The position numbers and the translations under genes are program-made. From assembly GCA_905205085.1 (NCBI GenBank), contig CAJLCG010000032.1, forward strand, positions 1 to 20,972: a stretch of DNA of 20,972 nucleotides, read 5' to 3'. The notes beneath the pieces are model-generated. The model had not been told where the DNA came from. It was given only the letters and a program-made list of their open reading frames with translations, and did not search any database. This DNA comes from an uncultured Oscillospiraceae bacterium (GTDB lineage Bacteria; Bacillota; Clostridia; Oscillospirales; Oscillospiraceae). This document shows, in pieces, positions 1 through 7,701 of this stretch (positions within the stretch are counted from its first letter, which is position 1; every line of letters begins with the position of its first letter).

Positions 1-23
1 GCCGCGTTTTTTCACATGGATGG

Positions 24-716
24 TTAATTGCCCTGGGGGAACTGCTCGTAGGGCTGGGTGGAGGAGATGGTCCAACCGGAGTTGATGAGCACCAGGTCCT
101 TTCCGTCGGGCCCGCAGTAGTAGACATCCACACTGTCCGGGTCTCCCTGGCCGGGGACCACCGCCCAGTTTTGCAGGGTCTTTTTCACGCTGTCCAGAAT
201 GGTCTCATCCAGCTGATAGCTGTCGTAGACGTGGAACTCGTCCTTCTGCTCCTGCGGCGGTCCGGAAAACAGGGCACAGTTCTCCCCGAAGGTGACAGTG
301 ATGCCCCCCTTCCCGGTGGTAATCTCTCCCGCCAGGTCCAGGTTCCAGCCGGTAAGCTGAGCCATCTCGGCCACTACCCCCTCCGCTGGCACCATTCCCT
401 GCTCATTCAGGGTCCCATCATACTCCTCCTGGTACTGCTGAAAGTGATCATCCATACCGATGTAGAGGGTCACCATCTGGGCCTGGGACGTCTGTCCGGC
501 ATCCAGCTGGTCCTGGCTCCCGTCCTCCGTCTTTGTCTCCCCATTCTGGGTTTGAAACTGATTTACCGAGCTGTCTACGCTGTCTGGTTGACTGCTTAGA
601 TTATCCTGCTGACTGCCCGGAGTGCTCTGGATACTGCCGGAAGCGGACTGCGCGCCGCAGGACCCTAAGGTCAGCAGCAGCGCCCCGGTACATAAAATCA
701 AGGGAAGATTCTTCAT
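24..716 (-). CDS. Putative lipoprotein, possibly GerMN-like
   Basis: A 230-residue exported lipoprotein. The N-terminus (MKNLPLILCTGALLLTLGSC) is a short lipoprotein signal peptide with a lipobox-like LGSC, so Cys20 should be lipidated. A Ser/Gln/Asp-rich linker of about 55 residues follows, then a folded C-terminal domain of about 145 residues starting near TLYIGMDDHFQQY. Its pattern (an N-terminal beta strand, a middle segment ITVTFGENCALFSGPP, a late helix DETILDSVKKTLQNW) loosely recalls GerMN domains of germination/sporulation lipoproteins. That is a weak resemblance, not an identification. I chose this start because AAGGAG lies 9 bases upstream; the reading frame is open further upstream but without a ribosome binding site. 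It has its own promoter at 845-874 and a leader of about 120 bases. It is separated from dnaJ by a terminator, so it is probably monocistronic. Confidence 0.7.
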   Translation of the reverse strand: MKNLPLILCTGALLLTLGSCGAQSASGSIQSTPGSQQDNLSSQPDSVDSSVNQFQTQNGETKTEDGSQDQLDAGQTSQAQMVTLYIGMDDHFQQYQEEYDGTLNEQGMVPAEGVVAEMAQLTGWNLDLAGEITTGKGGITVTFGENCALFSGPPQEQKDEFHVYDSYQLDETILDSVKKTLQNWAVVPGQGDPDSVDVYYCGPDGKDLVLINSGWTISSTQPYEQFPQGN

Positions 717-844
717 ACTTTGGCTCCTTTTTATGCAAATGGATGGATACCCATAACCGCAGCACACAAAGAAAAGCCAGACCGTTTGCCTGATCTCCTC
801 TCTTTTTTGTCTGAGCATGGAATACGTAATCTTTGGCACAGAGT

Positions 845-874
845 ATTGTAAGCAAAAGAGGCCTGTTTCGTCAA
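845..874 (-). promoter_or_regulatory. Predicted sigma-A promoter of the lipoprotein gene
   Basis: On the minus strand, TTGACG (869-874) and TACAAT (845-850) are separated by 18 bases; both hexamers match the consensus at 5 of 6 positions. Transcription would begin near 838 and leave a 5' leader of about 120 bases before the start at 716. I see no riboswitch or terminator in that leader. Confidence 0.6.
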
Positions 875-925
875 GAATTTCGCCCCATTGTTTGCATTGT
901 GTTAAAAAAATGTTCATATTTACGG

Positions 926-998
926 AAAAAGCGCCTCCTCCGGCGGTCCACACCCGTCTGGAGAAAGGCGCTTTCAAACATCCGGCGGTTCTGCCGGA
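926..998 (-). terminator. Intrinsic terminator after dnaJ (two stem-loops)
   Basis: Immediately after the dnaJ stop codon the minus strand has a small hairpin, TCCGGC/GCCGGA (arms 993-998 and 981-986). A longer one follows, with arms AAAGCGCC (967-974) and GGCGCTTT (928-935), running into a U-tract (926-930). The second hairpin has a large loop that contains further GC-rich pairing. This should end the hrcA-grpE-dnaK-dnaJ transcript. Confidence 0.6.
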
Positions 999-1000
999 CC

Positions 1001-2164
1001 TTATTTTTTCTTTTTCCGCTTATCAAAAAAGCCTTTCAGGCCGCTCTCTTCCGGCACCTCTTCCCCCATGGCCTGGGCAAAGGCCCGCAGGGCCTCCTTC
1101 TGCTCGCTGTTGAGGGAGGTGGGCACCTGGACCCGGATGGTGACGTACTGGTCACCCCGGCCCCGGCCCCGCAGCTCAGGGATACCCTTCCCCCGCAGGC
1201 GGAAGGTGGTTCCGGTCTGAGTGCCGGCAGGCAGGGTGTACTTCACCTTGCCGTCGATGGTGGGAATCTCCAGCTCGGCGCCCATGGCCGCCTGGAAGAA
1301 GCTCACCGGCTGCTCATAGAGCACGGTAGTACCGTCACGGCGGAACTGGGGATGGGGCTTGACCCGCACACCCACAATGAGGTCGCCGGCGGGACCGCCG
1401 TTTTTGCCCGCGTTGCCCTGGCCCCGCAGGGAGACGGCCTGACCGTCGTCAATGCCGGCGGGAATGGTAACGGTGATGCGCTTGCTCTTCTTTACGCTGC
1501 CGTTGCCGCCGCAGCTCTTACAGGGACTGTGGATGATCTTACCGGTGCCCCGGCAGCGGGTACAGGCCGCGGTACTGGAGAAGGCGAAGCCGCCGGTGCG
1601 CTGCTGCACCCGGACCACGCCGGTGCCCCGGCAGTCGGGACAGGTCTCGGCAGTGGTACCCGGCTGACAGCCGGAGCCGTGGCATTCGTCGCACTCCTCA
1701 GTGCGGTTGAGGTTAATCTCCTTCTCGCAGCCGAAGGCGGCCTCCTCAAAGGTAATGGTCAGGTTGGCCCGCAGGCTCTCCCCCTTCTGGGGGCCGTTGC
1801 GCCGGGCTCCGCCGCCGCCAAAGCCGCCGAAACCACCGCCGCCAAAGAAGGAGCCGAAGATATCACCCAGGTCGATGTCCCCCATATCAAAGCCGCCGAA
1901 GGGGCCGCCGGGACCGCCTGCGCCATAGTTGGGATCTACGCCCGCGTGGCCGAACTGGTCGTACCGGGCCCGCTTCTGCTCATCGGACAGGACGCTGTAA
2001 GCCTCGTTCACTTCCTTGAACTTGGCCTCTGCCTCCTTGTCGCCGGGGTTCATGTCGGGGTGATATTTTTTGGCCAATTTTCGGTAGGCCTTTTTAATCT
2101 CATCGTCGGAGGCGCCTTTGCTGACACCCAGCACCTCGTAATAATCTCGTTTCTGTTCTGGCAT
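1001..2164 (-). CDS. dnaJ: Chaperone protein DnaJ (Hsp40)
   Basis: Cytoplasmic co-chaperone (387 residues) that delivers unfolded clients to DnaK and stimulates its ATPase. The J domain spans about residues 6-70 with the essential HPD motif at 35-37. A Gly/Phe-rich region runs from about 77 to 120. Four zinc-binding CxxCxGxG repeats follow at 158-165, 175-182, 201-208 and 215-222, then the C-terminal client-binding beta domains. This is a full-length type I (DnaJ/DnaJA) protein. An in-frame GTG three codons upstream (2173) lies inside the GAGGTGA ribosome binding site, so I take the ATG at 2164. It is the last gene of the HrcA-controlled operon and is separated from dnaK by 118 bases containing a strong palindrome. 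Confidence 0.97.
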   Translation of the reverse strand: MPEQKRDYYEVLGVSKGASDDEIKKAYRKLAKKYHPDMNPGDKEAEAKFKEVNEAYSVLSDEQKRARYDQFGHAGVDPNYGAGGPGGPFGGFDMGDIDLGDIFGSFFGGGGFGGFGGGGARRNGPQKGESLRANLTITFEEAAFGCEKEINLNRTEECDECHGSGCQPGTTAETCPDCRGTGVVRVQQRTGGFAFSSTAACTRCRGTGKIIHSPCKSCGGNGSVKKSKRITVTIPAGIDDGQAVSLRGQGNAGKNGGPAGDLIVGVRVKPHPQFRRDGTTVLYEQPVSFFQAAMGAELEIPTIDGKVKYTLPAGTQTGTTFRLRGKGIPELRGRGRGDQYVTIRVQVPTSLNSEQKEALRAFAQAMGEEVPEESGLKGFFDKRKKKK

Positions 2165-2234
2165 ATGGTTCACCTCTGTTTCCGAGGGGACAGAATGTTT
2201 TTCCGTCTCTTCCTCTTGGATGCAGACACAAGGG

Positions 2235-2265
2235 CGCGCAGGCGGGGCAGTGCCCCGCCTACGCG
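2235..2265. repeat. REP-like GC-rich palindrome between dnaK and dnaJ
   Basis: A perfect 10-bp inverted repeat, AGGCGGGGCA (2240-2249) and TGCCCCGCCT (2251-2260) around one central base, is extended by CGCG/CGCG arms (2235-2238, 2262-2265) after a single mismatch. There is no U-tract on either side, so it does not look like an intrinsic terminator. It resembles the short GC-rich palindromic units often dispersed in intergenic DNA of gut Clostridia. That family assignment is from memory and is not tested here. Confidence 0.55.
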
Positions 2266-2282
2266 GCCATTACATATAGCAA

Positions 2283-4142
2283 TTACTTCTTATCGTCGTC
2301 TACTACAGTGTAGTCCGCGTCCACTACGTCGTCGCCGCCGTTGCTGCCGCCGGCCTGGCCGCCGCCGAAGTTGGCGCCGCCCATGTCGGGACCGGGGCCA
2401 GCCTGGCCGCCCTGCTGCTGGTAGAGCTTCTCGCTGACCGCGTAGAAGGCCTTCTGCAGCTCCTCGGTGGCGTTCTTGATGGCCTCGGTGTCAGAGCCCT
2501 TCAGGGTCTCCTTCAGCTTGCCCAGAGCGCTCTCAATGTTGGAGCGGTCGCTGGCATCCATCTTGCCGCCCATCTCCTCCAGGGCCTTCTCGGTCTGGAA
2601 GACCATCTGGTCGGCCTGGTTGCGGGTGTCGGCAGCCTCACGCTGCTTCTTATCCTCAGCGGCAAACTGCTCAGCCTCACGCACGGCCTTGTCGATGTCG
2701 TCCTTGGACATGTTGGTGGAGGAGGTGATGGTGATGTGCTGCTCCTTGCCGGTGCCCAGGTCCTTAGCGGACACGTTCACGATGCCGTTGGCGTCGATGT
2801 CGAAGGTAACCTCGATCTGAGGCACGCCGCGGCGGGCGGGAGCGATGCCGTCCAGGTTGAAGCGGCCCAGAGTCTTGTTGTACTGAGCCATCTCACGCTC
2901 GCCCTGGAGCACGTGGACCTCAACGGAGGTCTGGTTGTCGGCAGCGGTGGTGAAGGTCTGGCTCTTCTTCACGGGGATGGTGGTGTTGCGCTCGATGAGC
3001 TTGGTCATCACGCCGCCCATGGTCTCAATGCCCAGGGACAGGGGGGTGACGTCCAGCAGCAGCAGGTCCTTCACGTCACCGGTGAACACGCCGCCCTGGA
3101 GAGCCGCGCCCAGAGCCACACACTCGTCGGGGTTGATGCCCTTGAAGCCTTCCTTGCCGGTGAGCTTCTTGACCATGTCCTGAACCGCGGGGATACGGCT
3201 GGAACCGCCCACCATCAGGACCTTGGAGATGTCGTTGCCGCTCAGGCCCGCATCGCCCATAGCCTGACGCACGGGGCCGGCAGTGGCCTCCACCAGGTGA
3301 GCGGTGAGCTGATCAAACTTAGCACGGGTCAGGGTCAGATCCAGGTGCTTGGGGCCGGTGGCATCGGCGGTGATATAGGGCAGGTTGATGTTGGTGGAGG
3401 TGACGCCGGACAGCTCGATCTTAGCCTTCTCAGCGGCCTCCTTCAGGCGCTGCATGGCAACCTTGTCGCCGGTCAGGTCGATGCCCTCGGCCTTCTTGAA
3501 CTCAGCGGCCATCCAGTCCATCACGCACTTATCGAAGTCGTCGCCGCCCAGACGGTTGTTACCGGCAGTGGCCAGAACCTCGATGACACCGTCATCGATG
3601 TCCAGGATGGACACATCGAAGGTGCCGCCGCCCAGGTCGTACACCATGACCTTCTGAGCGGTCTCCTTATCCACACCGTAGGCCAGAGCGGCGGCGGTGG
3701 GCTCGTTGATGATACGCTTGACCTCCAGGCCGGCGATCTTACCGGCGTCCTTGGTGGCCTGACGCTGAGCGTCGGTGAAGTAAGCGGGGACGGTGATGAC
3801 GGCCTCGGAGACAGTCTGGCCCAAATAGGCCTCGGCGTCGGCCTTCAGCTTCTGAAGGATCATGGCGCTGATCTCCTGGGGAGTGTACTTCTTGCCGTCG
3901 ATGTCCACCTTGTAGTCGGTGCCCATCTCACGCTTGATGGAGATGACGGTGCGGTCGGGGTTGGTGATAGCCTGGCGCTTAGCCACCTGGCCTACCATAC
4001 GCTCGCCGTCCTTGGAAAAAGCCACCACAGAGGGGGTGGTGCGGTTGCCTTCGGCGTTGGGGATCACGACGGCGTCGCCGCCCTCCATAACCGCCACGCA
4101 GCTGTTAGTCGTACCTAAGTCAATACCAATGATCTTGGACAT
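2283..4142 (-). CDS. dnaK: Chaperone protein DnaK (Hsp70)
   Basis: ATP-dependent Hsp70 chaperone (619 residues) that binds exposed hydrophobic segments of nascent or stress-denatured proteins with DnaJ and GrpE. The nucleotide-binding domain shows the phosphate-1 loop [10 protein letters not shown] (5-14), [13 protein letters not shown] (144-156), phosphate-2 [10 protein letters not shown] (171-180) and [12 protein letters not shown]. The conserved interdomain linker ([13 protein letters not shown]) leads to the beta substrate-binding domain, an alpha lid, and a Gly/Gln-rich tail with an acidic end ([12 protein letters not shown]). Length is normal for a Gram-positive DnaK. AGGAGG lies 9 bases before the ATG. 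It sits between grpE and dnaJ in the usual Firmicute order and should be under the CIRCE/HrcA control seen at 5911-5937. Confidence 0.98.
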   Translation of the reverse strand: MSKIIGIDLGTTNSCVAVMEGGDAVVIPNAEGNRTTPSVVAFSKDGERMVGQVAKRQAITNPDRTVISIKREMGTDYKVDIDGKKYTPQEISAMILQKLKADAEAYLGQTVSEAVITVPAYFTDAQRQATKDAGKIAGLEVKRIINEPTAAALAYGVDKETAQKVMVYDLGGGTFDVSILDIDDGVIEVLATAGNNRLGGDDFDKCVMDWMAAEFKKAEGIDLTGDKVAMQRLKEAAEKAKIELSGVTSTNINLPYITADATGPKHLDLTLTRAKFDQLTAHLVEATAGPVRQAMGDAGLSGNDISKVLMVGGSSRIPAVQDMVKKLTGKEGFKGINPDECVALGAALQGGVFTGDVKDLLLLDVTPLSLGIETMGGVMTKLIERNTTIPVKKSQTFTTAADNQTSVEVHVLQGEREMAQYNKTLGRFNLDGIAPARRGVPQIEVTFDIDANGIVNVSAKDLGTGKEQHITITSSTNMSKDDIDKAVREAEQFAAEDKKQREAADTRNQADQMVFQTEKALEEMGGKMDASDRSNIESALGKLKETLKGSDTEAIKNATEELQKAFYAVSEKLYQQQGGQAGPGPDMGGANFGGGQAGGSNGGDDVVDADYTVVDDDKK

Positions 4143-4216
4143 AATGTGTTTCCTCCTAATATATGAAAAGATTGTTGTTTACAAAATTTATAAGGGTTAT
4201 ATGGTTACGCTGCGCG

Positions 4217-4804
4217 TTAATTCGCAACCTTAACCATGGCAAACCGGATCACCTTGTCGCCCAACTGGAAACCGGCCTGGAACACGTCACACACGGTGTT
4301 CTCGCCGAAGTTCTCATCCTCCACATGCATCACAGCGTTGTGCAGGTTGGGATCAAAGGTCTCGCCCAGAGCGGGGATCTCGGTGATGCCCAGCTTCTCC
4401 AGCACAGTCTTGAGCTGGGTCATGGTCATCTCCACGCCCTTTTTGAAGGCCTCGTCGGCGGTCTCCTGCTTGAGGGCCCGCTCCAGGTTGTCGTACACCG
4501 GCAGGAAGGCCACGGCCGCATCTGCCTTGGCGTCGTTCCAGATGGAATCCTTCTCCTTGGCGGTACGGCGGCGGTAGTTGTCATACTCGGCGGCCAGGCG
4601 CAGGTATTTGTCCTCTTGCTGGGCCACCTGATCCTTCAGGGACTCCAGCTCGGTGAGGAGGGGATCGGCGCTCTCGCTCTGGGCCTCGATCTTAGCCTCG
4701 CTCTCGGGCTGTCCGGCCTGGGTCTCAGCCTGAGCCTGGGTCTCTTCCATGGGCTCCTGCTGCTCCGGGGCGGTCTGCTCCGCCTTCTTATCTTTCTTGC
4801 TCAT
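4217..4804 (-). CDS. grpE: Nucleotide exchange factor GrpE
   Basis: GrpE (195 residues) is the cytoplasmic dimer that releases ADP from DnaK and resets the chaperone cycle. The first 50 or so residues are charged and low in complexity (Lys, Glu, Gln, Ala). They are followed by the long coiled-coil helix (LLTELESLKDQVAQQEDKYL, then RLAAEYDNYRRRTAKEK). The C-terminal beta wing contains the conserved LGETFDPNLHNAVMHVED stretch and a final QLGDKVIRFAMVKVA. AGGAGG precedes the ATG by 11 bases, slightly long but workable. It is 15 bases downstream of hrcA and 74 bases upstream of dnaK, within the heat-shock operon. Confidence 0.97.
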   Translation of the reverse strand: MSKKDKKAEQTAPEQQEPMEETQAQAETQAGQPESEAKIEAQSESADPLLTELESLKDQVAQQEDKYLRLAAEYDNYRRRTAKEKDSIWNDAKADAAVAFLPVYDNLERALKQETADEAFKKGVEMTMTQLKTVLEKLGITEIPALGETFDPNLHNAVMHVEDENFGENTVCDVFQAGFQLGDKVIRFAMVKVAN

Positions 4805-4819
4805 GAACTAACGTTCCTC

Positions 4820-5881
4820 CTATTCCTGGTCGTTCCCGTCGCCGGGGGGAAGCTCCCCCTTGCCGAACATCCGGGTCAGGCTGTCGGCGAAATAGGACAG
4901 GCGGGCGGTCACCTTGGCGTAGTCCATCCGGGTGGGTCCCACCACCCCGATGACGCCCCGCATATTATCTCCAATGTCGTAGCTGGCCATGACCACGCTG
5001 GTGTCCTTCAGGGCCTCGCTGACGTTTTCCGGCCCGATCAGGATATTCATATTCTGCCCGTTCTCCATGGATACCGGCAGCCGGGAGCCCTCCTGGTTCT
5101 CGGCCAGGTAGGTCATCAGAGGCTTTGCCTTGTCCAGGCTGCGGTACTCCGGATGCTCCAGCAGATGGGTGATGCCCGAGGTGTGGATGGTCTGGCTGCG
5201 CTGCTCCTCCAGCACTTCAATGGCGTATTGCACCACCAGAGAGATCAGGTGAAATGCCCCCGGAGCGGAACGGGTCTCCATCTTGTCCAGGGTCTGCTCC
5301 ATCTCTTCCACGGTCAGCCCCACAAAGGAGCTGTTCAGCACGGTGGACAGCAGCTGCAGCTGAGTGTCGGATAGCTCATCGGACAGGTGGATGAGCTTGT
5401 TGCGCACCACCGAGTTGTCGGTCATTACCACGGCGATAAAGGCGTTTTCCTCTACCATCAGCAGGTCGTACCGCTTTACCGTTACCCGCTGTTTGGGCTG
5501 GGCCATGGTAAAGACGGGGTAGTCGCTGATCTGGGAGAGCACCTTGCCCGCCCGGTCGATCACCCGGTCCAGCTCCTCCATTTTCAGGTTCAGCGCGTCG
5601 TTGATGCGCTGGGTCTCCTGCATGGTGAGCTGGTGCTCACCCATGAGCTCGTTGACGTAGAGCCGGTAGCCCATGGGGGACGGAATCCGTCCGGCCGAGG
5701 TGTGGGGCTGCTCTAAGTAGCCCAGCTCGGTAAGGTCGGCCATCTCATTTCGTATGGTGGCGGTGGAGATGTCCAGTCCGGCCTGCTCGGCCACGGCCTT
5801 GGAACCTACCGGTTCCGCGGTGGAGATGTAGATCTCAACGATGGCCCGCAGGATTCGCTTTTTTCGATTGGTCAGCTCCAT
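4820..5881 (-). CDS. hrcA: Heat-inducible transcription repressor HrcA
   Basis: HrcA (353 residues from this start) binds CIRCE elements and represses the class I heat-shock genes; its folding depends on GroEL in characterised Firmicutes. The N-terminal winged helix is visible (ELTNRKKRILRAIVEIYIST, then EPVGSKAVAEQ, STATIRNEMADLTELGYLEQPHTSAGRIPS). The central and C-terminal regulatory domain includes IGPEN, DNMRGVIGVVGPTRMDY and a closing LSYFADSLTRM. The frame is open to an ATG at 5917, but that codon lies inside the CIRCE palindrome and lacks a ribosome binding site. The ATG at 5881 has GGAGG 7 bases upstream. This gene leads the operon and should repress its own transcription. Confidence 0.96.
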   Translation of the reverse strand: MELTNRKKRILRAIVEIYISTAEPVGSKAVAEQAGLDISTATIRNEMADLTELGYLEQPHTSAGRIPSPMGYRLYVNELMGEHQLTMQETQRINDALNLKMEELDRVIDRAGKVLSQISDYPVFTMAQPKQRVTVKRYDLLMVEENAFIAVVMTDNSVVRNKLIHLSDELSDTQLQLLSTVLNSSFVGLTVEEMEQTLDKMETRSAPGAFHLISLVVQYAIEVLEEQRSQTIHTSGITHLLEHPEYRSLDKAKPLMTYLAENQEGSRLPVSMENGQNMNILIGPENVSEALKDTSVVMASYDIGDNMRGVIGVVGPTRMDYAKVTARLSYFADSLTRMFGKGELPPGDGNDQE

Positions 5882-5910
5882 ACCCTCGCCTCCATTTCTC
5901 ATTCTATGTT

Positions 5911-5937
5911 TTAGCACTCATTCTCCCTGAGTGCTAA
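5911..5937. promoter_or_regulatory. CIRCE operator (HrcA binding site)
   Basis: A perfect consensus CIRCE: TTAGCACTC (5911-5919), 9-base spacer, GAGTGCTAA (5929-5937). It lies just downstream of the predicted -10 element and overlaps the expected transcription start, so bound HrcA would block initiation. It is the only CIRCE I see in the window. Confidence 0.97.
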
Positions 5938-5941
5938 AGAT

Positions 5942-5970
5942 AATGTACCACCCGCCCGCAAGATTGTCAA
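5942..5970 (-). promoter_or_regulatory. Sigma-A promoter of the hrcA operon
   Basis: A consensus -35 TTGACA (5965-5970) and a -10 TACATT (5942-5947; 4 of 6) are separated by exactly 17 bases on the minus strand. The start site would fall about 7 bases downstream, inside the CIRCE element. Confidence 0.85.
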
Positions 5971-5997
5971 TAGGTACTTTATGAATTTATTTTAAAC

Positions 5998-6033
5998 AAA
6001 AAAAGCCCGGCATTTCTTCGCAGAAATGCCGGG
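5998..6033 (-). terminator. Intrinsic terminator of the aromatic operon
   Basis: A perfect 12-bp stem, CCCGGCATTTCT/AGAAATGCCGGG (arms 6022-6033 and 6006-6017 on the minus strand), is closed by a GCGA tetraloop (GNRA class) and followed by C and a run of T. It starts 16 bases after the aroQ stop codon and separates the aromatic operon from the hrcA promoter. Confidence 0.95.
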
Positions 6034-6049
6034 ATACTGCTAATTTGAC

Positions 6050-6481
6050 TTACCGTTGTTTCCCTGTCAGATATTGAATGGCGGCCCGGTAGCCCTCAAA
6101 GCCCATGCCGATAAAGGACTTCTCACAGGCCATCCCCGCATAGGAGATGTGCCGGAACTCCTCCCGGGCGTTCACATCGGACAGGTGAACCTCCACCGCA
6201 GGCAGACCCACCGCCTTCAGGGCGTCCAGAATGGCCACACTGGTGTGGGTGTAGGCGGCGGGGTTAATCACAATGCCGTCCATCTTCCCGTAGGCCCACT
6301 GGATTTTGCCCACAATGGCCCCCTCGTGGTTGGACTGGAACAGCTCCACCTGCGCGCCGCACTCGGCCGCCGCCTGGCGGATGAAGGCCTCCAGGGCGGC
6401 AAAGTCCTGCTTTCCGTAGATATCCGGCTCCCGAATGCCCAGCATGTTCAGGTTGGGGCCGTTGATAACCAGAATGTTCAT
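6050..6481 (-). CDS. aroQ: 3-dehydroquinate dehydratase, type II
   Basis: Third step of the shikimate pathway: dehydration of 3-dehydroquinate to 3-dehydroshikimate. At 143 residues it has the flavodoxin-like type II fold, unrelated to AroD. Visible motifs: the N-terminal strand and flexible active-site loop INGPNLNMLGIREPDIYG (6-23) with Arg17 and catalytic Tyr22; QSNHEGAI (49-56); the substrate loop INPAAYTHTSVAILDAL (72-88; usually NPGAYTHTS); and HLSDVNAREEFR (99-110) with catalytic His99. The start codon overlaps the stop of the upstream aroE-aroK fusion by ATGA, which implies translational coupling. It is the last gene before the operon terminator. Confidence 0.97.
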   Translation of the reverse strand: MNILVINGPNLNMLGIREPDIYGKQDFAALEAFIRQAAAECGAQVELFQSNHEGAIVGKIQWAYGKMDGIVINPAAYTHTSVAILDALKAVGLPAVEVHLSDVNAREEFRHISYAGMACEKSFIGMGFEGYRAAIQYLTGKQR

Positions 6482-7701
6482 CCCATCACCCTCCTGATGA
6501 TCTCGTCCACGGTATCCTCCACCGTGCCGTTGTTGTCCACCGTCACCTGGGCGGCCGCCTCATAGAGGGGGGCCCGGCGGCGGTAGAGCTCTTCCCGAGG
6601 CACGCTCTGGGAGACCGGACGGCCGTCGGTGGGCAGCTTGTGAAGGTCCCGCCGCAGCCAGACCACCACGGAGTTTTCCTCCATACTGTCCCGGTTCTCC
6701 GGCCGGGTGACGATGCCGCCCCCGGCGGAGATCACTTGGCCGGACTCCTTGGCGATCTGGGCCAGGGCCCGGTGCTCCCGCACCCGGAAGCCCTCCTCCC
6801 CCTCTTTGGCAAAGATCTCCGGGATGGAGCAGCCCGCCTGGGCTACGATCGCCTCATCCACGTCGGCCAGGGGGCGGCCCAGCTTCTGGGCCAGGGCCTT
6901 GCCCACGGTGGTCTTGCCGCAGCCGGGCATGCCGATGAGGAGGATGTTTTTCGTCTCCCGCTCCAGCTTGGCCGTGATATCCGCCACCAATTCGTCGGGC
7001 AGCTTTTTGCCCTGGAACCGCTCGGAGGCCACTTTGGCCTGGGCCACCAGCATTCCCAGGCCGTTGCCCCAGATGAGCCCCCGGCGCTGGGCCTGGAGGA
7101 GCAGCTGAGTCTTGGCCGGGTTGTAAATGAGGTCAAAGACCCCCTCGCAGGCGGGGAACTGGTCCAAATCCACCGGGGAGGCCCCGTTATTCGGGTACAT
7201 GCCCACAGGGGTGGCGTTGACGATGATCTGGGCATCGGCGTGGCGGTCCAAGTTCTGATAGTTATTCTCGCCCGAACGGGAGATGGTGATGATCTCCCGG
7301 GCTCCCAGCTGGGAGAGCACCGCTCGCACCGTGAGGGAGGCTCCGCCGCTGCCCAGCACCAGGGCTTTCCGCCCCTCTATCTGGGCCCCGGCAGATTTTA
7401 AGAGGTACAAAAACCCGTCGTAGTCGGTGTTGTCCCCCAGCAGGGTGCCGTCAGGACGGCGGAGGATGGTGTTCACGCTGCCGATGCGCTGGGCAGCGGG
7501 GGTAAGCTCCGTGCAGTACTCCATCACCGTCTTTTTATAGGGAATGGTGACATTGAGGCCGTGGAACTCCCCCTTTTGCAGGAAGTCCCCCACCTCCTCC
7601 GGCTCCAGGGGGATGAGCCGGTAGGGGTAGTCTCCCAGCAGGCTGTGGATTTTTGGGGAAAAGCTGTGGCCCAGCTTGCGGCCAATGAGCCCGCAGTCCA
7701 T
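6478..7701 (-). CDS. Shikimate dehydrogenase-shikimate kinase fusion (AroE-AroK)
   Basis: A 407-residue bifunctional protein for two consecutive steps: 3-dehydroshikimate to shikimate (NADPH), then shikimate to shikimate-3-phosphate (ATP). Residues 1-245 are a compact AroE with SFSP (13-16) and NVTIPYKK (50-57) holding the substrate Ser and Lys, GSVNTI (74-79), the Asp of DNTDYDG (90-96), and the NADP-binding GSGGAS (117-122). Residues 252-407 are AroK with the Walker A loop GMPGCGKTT (257-265), DVDEAI (280-285), FRVREHRAL (305-313), SAGGGIV (325-331), the lid TDGRPV (358-363) and RAPLYEAAA. Both sets of key residues appear intact. The junction shows no internal stop or separate start. It overlaps pheA by one base (TGATG) and aroQ by four. 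AroE is shorter than the usual 270-290 residues. Confidence 0.94.
   Translation of the reverse strand: MDCGLIGRKLGHSFSPKIHSLLGDYPYRLIPLEPEEVGDFLQKGEFHGLNVTIPYKKTVMEYCTELTPAAQRIGSVNTILRRPDGTLLGDNTDYDGFLYLLKSAGAQIEGRKALVLGSGGASLTVRAVLSQLGAREIITISRSGENNYQNLDRHADAQIIVNATPVGMYPNNGASPVDLDQFPACEGVFDLIYNPAKTQLLLQAQRRGLIWGNGLGMLVAQAKVASERFQGKKLPDELVADITAKLERETKNILLIGMPGCGKTTVGKALAQKLGRPLADVDEAIVAQAGCSIPEIFAKEGEEGFRVREHRALAQIAKESGQVISAGGGIVTRPENRDSMEENSVVVWLRRDLHKLPTDGRPVSQSVPREELYRRRAPLYEAAAQVTVDNNGTVEDTVDEIIRRVMG

Noticed and set aside
833..2437. Long plus-strand open frame opposite dnaJ and the dnaK end
   Set aside because: It is antisense to clear conserved genes, has low-complexity Gly/Leu/Ala composition, no ribosome binding site and no recognisable domain. 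GC-rich third positions of the real genes generate it. The same applies to plus-strand frames at 2736-4118, 4163-5374, 10494-11531, 14872-16257 and 19673-20818.
4143..4216. Separate dnaK promoter in the grpE-dnaK gap
   Set aside because: TTGTAA and TATTAG-like hexamers occur at 17-base spacing, but both are weak and the -10 runs into the ribosome binding site; the operon promoter suffices.
5882..5917. Upstream in-frame ATG of hrcA at 5917
   Set aside because: It lies within the CIRCE inverted repeat and at or next to the predicted transcription start, with no ribosome binding site; the ATG at 5881 has GGAGG at proper distance.
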